From Holtiella tumoricola (GTDB taxonomy: Bacteria; Bacillota; Clostridia; Lachnospirales; Cellulosilyticaceae): 64,000 nt of DNA. The translations under genes and the position numbers were made by a program. The stretch's first letter is position 1; each line of letters opens with the position of its first letter. Shown in pieces: positions 59,485 through 64,000 of the stretch. The notes beneath the pieces were generated by a model. The model was not told the DNA's origin, did no database searches, and saw nothing but the letters and a program-made list of their open reading frames with translations. Location: contig NZ_JAQIFT010000057.1 in NCBI RefSeq assembly GCF_027857615.1, positions 39,156 to 103,155 of the forward strand, in the 5' to 3' direction.

Positions 59485-59607
59485 ATGATGATGAAATTAA
59501 GAATGGCTGTAACAGGCACTTTAACAAAAACAAAACCAAATACATTAACACTCCCATCAGTTCTACCTCTAAATGAAAAAGGCTTACTACCTTCTAACTT
59601 ATTCTAA
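59485..59607 (+). CDS. Small 40-residue protein with complete expression signals
   Basis: The frame MMMKLRMAVTGTLTKTKPNT then LTLPSVLPLNEKGLLPSNLF is preceded by a GAAGGAGG site and its own promoter, and is followed 11 bases after the stop by a strong terminator. That makes a transcript of about 190 bases with one small gene. The peptide has a basic start, a Thr/Lys middle and a Leu/Pro-rich end; there is no signal peptide and no Cys. It matches no family I know. No modification enzyme lies nearby, so a RiPP role is not supported. Confidence 0.6.
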   Translation: MMMKLRMAVTGTLTKTKPNTLTLPSVLPLNEKGLLPSNLF

Positions 59608-59618
59608 AGTCCATTATG

Positions 59619-59647
59619 AGCGTGACACTGCTGTCGCGCTTTTTTTG
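59619..59647 (+). terminator. Terminator of the 40-residue gene
   Basis: AGCGTGACA (59619-59627) pairs with TGTCGCGCT (59632-59640, one G-U pair), loop CTGC, followed by seven Ts. Confidence 0.88.
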
Positions 59648-59717
59648 TGTCCAAAAATAAGTTTGTATCATTTAGAGACTATGTAAAACTGAAAGGGGGC
59701 CATCGGGAGGCACTATT

Positions 59718-59897
59718 TTGAAAATAAAGTTTATATTATGGGTTATTTGCTATTTTAAAAAGAATATCAATTCTATTCTTGGTCATCATATTATTAATAC
59801 TGATAAAGACCATGAACATTATTCATATAGTATTGGGGAACAGCAAAATAACTCACTAGAAGCACAAATTATTATAGATAGACAACGTCTTATATAA
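59718..59897 (+). CDS. Possible 59-residue protein with TTG start
   Basis: A GGGAGG site lies seven bases before a TTG at 59718 that opens a 59-residue frame: MKIKFILWVICYFKKNINSI then LGHHIINTDKDHEHYSYSIG and EQQNNSLEAQIIIDRQRLI. It has a short hydrophobic N-terminus and an acidic, His-containing remainder. The frame ends five bases before a perfect terminator stem. No family recognised; the non-ATG start makes it less certain. Confidence 0.45.
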   Translation: MKIKFILWVICYFKKNINSILGHHIINTDKDHEHYSYSIGEQQNNSLEAQIIIDRQRLI

Positions 59898-59901
59898 TAT
59901 G

Positions 59902-59948
59902 AAATGCCACAAGAAATTCAGATTATCCTTGAATTTCTTGTGGCATTT
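59902..59948. terminator. Bidirectional terminator between the 59-residue ORF and the UDG-like gene
   Basis: A 19-base perfect stem (59902-59920 with 59930-59948); its right arm overlaps the last codons of the minus-strand UDG-like gene. Confidence 0.88.
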
Positions 59949-60675
59949 TGTAATTTTTAATTTTCTTCATCATTGTCTCTTTATGTGTAGCAAACTGCTC
60001 ATGCCTATGTGCATTTGCTCCTGAGGGATGAGGAAAACCTAATAGACACTGCTCTTCTTTTAACTTTCCAGCTTCTATCAACTTCACTAATACTTCTTCA
60101 ACGCTTTTTCCTAGTGGTATAATTAAAGCATCTTTTAAGATCTCTAATTGAGGATAAAAATACGCTTCTATATATTTCATGAGTAATTCATTCTTTAGAA
60201 GAGGTGGTTGATGGCCAGTATAGTTTTTACCTTTGACAAAAGTAGCATAAGGAATCATAGAGGTTGTATGCAACAAGTAATCATGATCACCAAATAACTG
60301 GGATGAATCGTTAAGCCCATATTTTTTTTGTAACTCTAACTCATTAAGCATACTAATAATGTTTTTTCTTAAGCTGCCCTCAAATCGGGCCTCTTTCTTA
60401 CATATATAAGGGATTTCTTCTTTTGACACACCTTCCTCAGTACACTTTCTTGCCGCTACAAGCGACTTATTCATCTGATTGAAACCAGGAGTAATCCCTA
60501 CGATAAAGATTTTTGCATTGGAATTCATATACTCATTATGTGTACAATAATAAAGGCTTACATCTTTTACTTCTTCTATTAAAAGTTCTGGAATAAGAAT
60601 ATCTTCTTTTGTATAACTCTTTTTGATCGGTAATGTCTTAATGATTTCTAAATACTTATTAAATATACTAGACAT
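59923..60675 (-). CDS. Uracil-DNA glycosylase superfamily protein
   Basis: The 250-residue protein has two UDG-superfamily motifs: KIFIVGITPGFNQMNKSL (motif I, GxxPG form, about 55-72) and LGFPHPSGANAHRHEQF (motif II, HPS form, about 215-231), with LIIPLGKSVEEVLVKLIEAG before the latter. The GITPG form lacks the catalytic Asp of classical Ung and resembles SMUG-like or newer family members. It starts eight bases after the sulfite-reductase-like gene, so they are cotranscribed. Base specificity unknown. Confidence 0.8.
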   Translation of the reverse strand: MSSIFNKYLEIIKTLPIKKSYTKEDILIPELLIEEVKDVSLYYCTHNEYMNSNAKIFIVGITPGFNQMNKSLVAARKCTEEGVSKEEIPYICKKEARFEGSLRKNIISMLNELELQKKYGLNDSSQLFGDHDYLLHTTSMIPYATFVKGKNYTGHQPPLLKNELLMKYIEAYFYPQLEILKDALIIPLGKSVEEVLVKLIEAGKLKEEQCLLGFPHPSGANAHRHEQFATHKETMMKKIKNYKMPQEIQG

Positions 60676-60683
60676 AAAACCTC

Positions 60684-61526
60684 CTAACTAAATAGCGCTT
60701 GTTCTACTACTTCAAGTCCTATTCTTTCAATCACTTCTGCAAAACGCTCACCACTACCTGCATGCTCATTATAAAAAGCTAATACTTTTTCTGTAACTTC
60801 ATATATTTCATCTTCTTTAACTTTTACTTTACAAGGTATTGCAAGTCTTGACTTTCTTCCTAGTCTTCCCCCTAAAAACACTAAAAATTCTACTTTATCA
60901 CTTTTTAATGCATTAACTGGACATTCCGGAATACACTTCCCACATCTAGAACATTTTTCTTTTTCTAATGCTAAGTACTTTTCATCCACTCTAAAAGCAT
61001 CATCTGGACAAACTTTTACACACTTCTTACAGTGAATACATACCTCTTCTATAAGTTCTACACCTTTCACTGCAAGAAATGCTAAATCATTCCCTTGTGC
61101 TTTCCCATAGCTATTGGGACAACCTAATACTGTAATTTTAAATTTCCCCGGCAATTTACGACCAAAGAAGCGCTTGTCCATCTCACGTGTAATACGATTT
61201 GTATCTGCTAACCCATGTTTACACACTGTCCCCTTACAAGTTAAGATTGCTCGAACAGTGGGACCACCGCCGCCAATCCTTAAGTTTTTCTCATTACAAA
61301 ATGCTAATACTTCTTCTAAATTTTCTTGTTTTATATAAGGGATTTCTAAAGTTAAACGACTTGTAAGTCCTAATTCACCATTACCATACTTACTTGCTAC
61401 TTCAGATAAACTCGTCATTTCATCTACTGTAAAATACCCTGCATCGCTTAAAAAACGAAGTACAAAATATCCTTCTTGCTTCTGTGCAATAATTCCCTTT
61501 GCTTTAAGTTCAGCTAAATCTGTCAT
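60684..61526 (-). CDS. Nitrite/sulfite reductase-like protein with two ferredoxin clusters, missing one siroheme Cys
   Basis: The start at 61526 (MTDLAELKAKGIIAQKQEGY) has an AAAGGA site. The 280-residue protein has an N-terminal ferredoxin-like half domain (GNGELGLTSRLTLEIPYI, about 48-64), then the siroheme/4Fe-4S region with ILTCKGTVCKHGLADTNRI (Cys97, Cys102) and VLGCPNSYGKAQGNDLAFL (Cys136). The fourth Cys expected at 140 (GCPNxC-type) is Tyr. Two 4Fe-4S ferredoxin motifs follow: CIHCKKCVKVCP (163-173) and CSRCGKCIPECP (192-202). It may be an electron-transfer or modified reductase rather than a true sulfite reductase. Confidence 0.85.
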   Translation of the reverse strand: MTDLAELKAKGIIAQKQEGYFVLRFLSDAGYFTVDEMTSLSEVASKYGNGELGLTSRLTLEIPYIKQENLEEVLAFCNEKNLRIGGGGPTVRAILTCKGTVCKHGLADTNRITREMDKRFFGRKLPGKFKITVLGCPNSYGKAQGNDLAFLAVKGVELIEEVCIHCKKCVKVCPDDAFRVDEKYLALEKEKCSRCGKCIPECPVNALKSDKVEFLVFLGGRLGRKSRLAIPCKVKVKEDEIYEVTEKVLAFYNEHAGSGERFAEVIERIGLEVVEQALFS

Positions 61527-61670
61527 TCTTTCACGTCCTTTACTGCAAATTTTCATTGCGATTAATTATACGTCTGTTCTACAAATTTTTCAACATTTCT
61601 TTCTTAGCTTCCTCAACTTTCACCTTCTACCATATTCTCCCTTATCCAATTAACATCTCAGTTAGCACAC

Positions 61671-61700
61671 AAAAAATAAGTGAGCTCATCTAAGCCCACT
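61671..61700 (-). terminator. Terminator of the zinc-ribbon/507-residue gene pair
   Basis: AGTGAGC (61679-61685) pairs with GCCCACT (61694-61700, one G-U), followed on the minus strand by UAUUUUUU. Confidence 0.75.
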
Positions 61701-61769
61701 CCTCCTCACCATATAAAAATAACTCATTTGTTCAGAACGCTTAAACTATAGATCAAATTATATTAGTAA

Positions 61770-63293
61770 TTATAATTGCTTCCATACGTTTTTAGCTTTA
61801 TGTACATTACCATATACCTCAAACACCAATTTAAAGAGCTCTTTTTCTGAAAGTTTAAGTACTTCTTTTTCACTTTCTGGTATCACTAGCTCTATCTGCT
61901 CTAATGCCTGTATGTAACTTATGCCTTTTAACTCTATTTCAAAGTTATTATAACCATCTTTTACACCTATCTTTAATAAATTACTATCTATAGATACAGA
62001 TTTCTCATCCCTATTACTTATGTAAGTACCTTGTATATCTATACTAAGTGCAAGTCTCTGCATTATATCAACTTTATATTTTAAAGTAAAATTATCATTT
62101 TCTATGTTAGGATTATAGATCCATCTATAATTCATATCCAAAAATTTTTCTTTATTATTTCCTATATTCCAACTTACCGTTTGGAATTTCTTTTCTTCCT
62201 TTTCTCCATAATTGTGTTCTGACTGGATAAACATTTGAATTTGGTCATATTCATTTTCTACTATAAATTCTATTTCAATATCATCGGTTAAGTAATGACT
62301 ACTGCCAAAGCTAAGTTTCCCCTTTACATTGGCTTGATCATATAACCCCTCCACTTTAGTTGCACATTCTATTTGAGTAATATATTTATTGGTATTAACT
62401 AATAGTTTAAATGTTATTCCATCCTTAAACTTTAATTCTCCTAACCTTTTTTCTCCTGTATTATAAAATGCTTCATACTGTTCTTCTATACTTGTATCTT
62501 TATCATCATTTTGGACAAGTAATTGCTGTTTAATGGCTTCTTGAAAAATACTATCAGTCATAACAAGGTCATAGACCTCTAATAATACTTTTTTCAATGT
62601 AATTTCTTCTATAGTCACATTAAACAAAAAGTAATTCTCATCATCTATTTTCTGTTTTCCCAGAGAGCTTATCTGCATTTCTCTAACTTCTTTTTTAATA
62701 ATTAGTTTTAAAGCTTCATTGAAACAATCACTTTCATGTTCTACATCTAATGTTTCAAAATCAAAGCTTCCATCAAGTTCAGGTAGCCTTGTCAATTTTC
62801 TAACCACTGAATTATTAAAATCCTCAACAAATGTAGCTTTTTGAATCGTATAGTAATCCTTAACAAAAGGTTCTAGCTTAAGTGCAAAAAGATCTTTATT
62901 GGTATAGCAACTCCCCTTTATAGCACATATTTGTTGATTAAGCAGACTTATATCTATTAGACTTTCATCTTCTCTAGTTGCTCGCGTAATTTGTAAAATC
63001 ATATTAGTCAAAGCTTCTTTTAATTCAAGCCTTGTACCGTTTTGGGCAACTGAAATTAGCTGAAGTTGTGTATCTGATTGATACCCCACTCCATTTACAA
63101 ATTGCTTTTGAAATACTTCCTTTACTATTTCGCTTTCTTCAATTAATTTATCATCTGTATTCTTAATAGCCTTTCCCAGAAAAATGGTGGGTGATATAGT
63201 CGCTAGCACTGTATCTTTTGCTAATATGCCACCACCTAAAAGGATAACAATACATATGATTATAATACTAATATGTGTTCCTTTTTTATTCAT
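61770..63293 (-). CDS. Uncharacterised 507-residue membrane-anchored protein (DUF6583-like)
   Basis: The start has a GGGGGAGG site. One N-terminal membrane helix (ISIIIICIVILLGGGILA) precedes a long extracellular region rich in charged beta-strands (FKDGITFKLLVNTNKYITQI; LSIDIQGTYISNRDEKSVSI), ending in a short amphipathic segment (LFKLVFEVYGNVHKAKNVWK). It contains few Cys. I think it belongs to a clostridial family of unknown function (DUF6583-like), but this is from memory. It follows the zinc-ribbon gene by 21 bases, a recurrent pairing for such proteins. Confidence 0.65.
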   Translation of the reverse strand: MNKKGTHISIIIICIVILLGGGILAKDTVLATISPTIFLGKAIKNTDDKLIEESEIVKEVFQKQFVNGVGYQSDTQLQLISVAQNGTRLELKEALTNMILQITRATREDESLIDISLLNQQICAIKGSCYTNKDLFALKLEPFVKDYYTIQKATFVEDFNNSVVRKLTRLPELDGSFDFETLDVEHESDCFNEALKLIIKKEVREMQISSLGKQKIDDENYFLFNVTIEEITLKKVLLEVYDLVMTDSIFQEAIKQQLLVQNDDKDTSIEEQYEAFYNTGEKRLGELKFKDGITFKLLVNTNKYITQIECATKVEGLYDQANVKGKLSFGSSHYLTDDIEIEFIVENEYDQIQMFIQSEHNYGEKEEKKFQTVSWNIGNNKEKFLDMNYRWIYNPNIENDNFTLKYKVDIMQRLALSIDIQGTYISNRDEKSVSIDSNLLKIGVKDGYNNFEIELKGISYIQALEQIELVIPESEKEVLKLSEKELFKLVFEVYGNVHKAKNVWKQL

Positions 63294-63314
63294 TGGCCTC
63301 CCCCTACATACTAC

Positions 63315-63833
63315 TTAATCTATCTTCATACCACATCCACTACAAAATTTTGCCCCTGCATCTATAACTTGCCCACAAGAGCATACTTTTTTATTATCCT
63401 CTTCAGCTTCTTTTTCTTCTTCTATAACTTCCTTAGATATTTTAATAGACTCACTTTGACTTACAGGACTAACTTGAGGCGTAATAGGAAAATGTACTTC
63501 TTCTTTTATTTCTCTTTTTTTGCTTGCTTCTTGTAGAAGTAATTCCTCTTTTTGTCTAATATCTTCTATTTCATTTTCTTTTATTTTAATCTCAGCTTCT
63601 AACTCTTGAATTTTGAGGCAAAATGTTTTACATGCTTCTATATTGATTGACCCTTGTAAATACATTTTATAAAATAGATCACTTAAATCATTTTTCTGCT
63701 TTTGCACATCTTGGTTAAGTACATTAATACTACTTTTAACCCTATTTACTTCCATAAGAATATTAGATTTAATAGAAACTGTATTTACACCCTTATCTAA
63801 TGTTTTCTTAAATTTATTTAAAAAATCAGCCAT
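63315..63833 (-). CDS. Coiled-coil protein with C-terminal zinc ribbon
   Basis: The ATG at 63833 (MADFLNKFKKTLDKGVNTVS) is seven bases after GGGGAG; an ATG two codons earlier is too close to that site. The 172-residue protein has a helical/coiled-coil body (LNQDVQKQKNDLSDLFYKMY; IQELEAEIKIKENEIEDIRQ), an acidic linker (EVIEEEKEAEEDNKK) and a four-Cys ribbon CSCGQVIDAGAKFCSGCG at the end. It is the first gene of a two-gene operon with the 507-residue membrane-anchored protein and may be its cytosolic partner. Confidence 0.75.
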   Translation of the reverse strand: MADFLNKFKKTLDKGVNTVSIKSNILMEVNRVKSSINVLNQDVQKQKNDLSDLFYKMYLQGSINIEACKTFCLKIQELEAEIKIKENEIEDIRQKEELLLQEASKKREIKEEVHFPITPQVSPVSQSESIKISKEVIEEEKEAEEDNKKVCSCGQVIDAGAKFCSGCGMKID

Positions 63834-63972
63834 ATCCATTCTCCCCTTTTAAATGACTTTAATGATTATGAACTCAATTCTATTGTATATCCTCAAAATA
63901 TTTTTAACAATACATATTATTCTTTTTATTTCATTCAATTTTAAGTATTTATTTACTCTTTTAAATAACTAC

Positions 63973-64000
63973 AAAAAGAGGCTACTTAATAGTAGCCTCT
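63973..64000. terminator. Intrinsic terminator at the window edge
   Basis: AGAGGCTACT (63977-63986) pairs perfectly with AGTAGCCTCT (63991-64000), loop TAAT, with five As to the left (Us on the minus strand). It probably ends a minus-strand gene lying just outside the window. Confidence 0.75.

Noticed and set aside
1..64000. CRISPR arrays, tRNA or rRNA genes, and intact insertion sequences
   Set aside because: I looked for regularly spaced repeats, cloverleaf sequences and transposase motifs and found none.

Overview
The window is AT-rich (low-GC), densely coded, and almost entirely transcribed from the minus strand. Gene content suggests an anaerobic Clostridia-type Firmicute: a CggR-controlled gap-pgk-tpiA-gpmI-eno glycolytic block, an iscR-iscS-iscU-mnmA operon, a CodY-like box at a long ilv/leu operon, a guanine riboswitch, a split LysO exporter, an EutH-like carrier and A-rich Shine-Dalgarno/terminator style. 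A Lachnospirales relative such as Cellulosilyticum is plausible, but that is an impression from gene order, not a search result.

Layout. 1-4000 is an accessory, defence-like region: a partial ferritin-like gene, two separate 3' scraps of a tyrosine recombinase, an uncharacterised two-gene module (817-2252), and a three-gene toxin-antitoxin-chaperone operon (2501-3903). That operon pairs an ADP-ribosyltransferase-like toxin with a small middle protein and a SecB-like chaperone, the architecture of the anti-phage CmdTAC system. 4144-8428 is a sugar or glycerol-phosphate ABC importer operon. 8685-14036 holds rnr, a cytidylate-kinase-like gene, secG and pepF. 14217-22286 is the lower glycolysis block. 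22465-28271 is a LacI-controlled cluster of two Gfo/Idh/MocA dehydrogenases and three TIM-barrel isomerase/epimerase-like proteins, consistent with redox-assisted (3-keto) sugar or glycoside breakdown. 28503-30194 is a Na/Pi transporter. 30438-33787 is Fe-S assembly and tRNA thiolation under an Rrf2 regulator. 33829-34862 is a NusG-II/Gx-transporter pair. 34957-35085 is a candidate structured RNA. 35213-38301 holds nagZ, a DUF2225 gene and an ADP-ribosylglycohydrolase-family gene with altered metal ligands. 38590-50862 is a ten-gene ilvBNC-leuACDB-ilvED-ilvB operon. 51199-57077 holds membrane and TPR genes, EutH-like and LysO genes and an HD-GYP-type protein. 57208-58690 is a purine permease under a guanine riboswitch. 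58776-59897 is a small-gene region (frameshifted ArsR, short NifX-like gene, 40-residue and 59-residue ORFs). 59923-63833 holds UDG-like, sulfite-reductase-like, and two unknown genes.

Structure around genes is unusually readable: most units end in long perfect intrinsic terminators, and several promoters carry inverted repeats placed just downstream of or across the -10 box (cggR, lacI-type, iscR, arsR, DUF2225). The strongest candidates for new biology are the CmdTAC-like operon with its recombinase scars, the structured RNA at 34957-35085, the 690-base eno leader, the keto-sugar cluster, and several proteins with odd tails or missing ligands (Pgk, IscU, sulfite-reductase-like, ADP-ribosylglycohydrolase).
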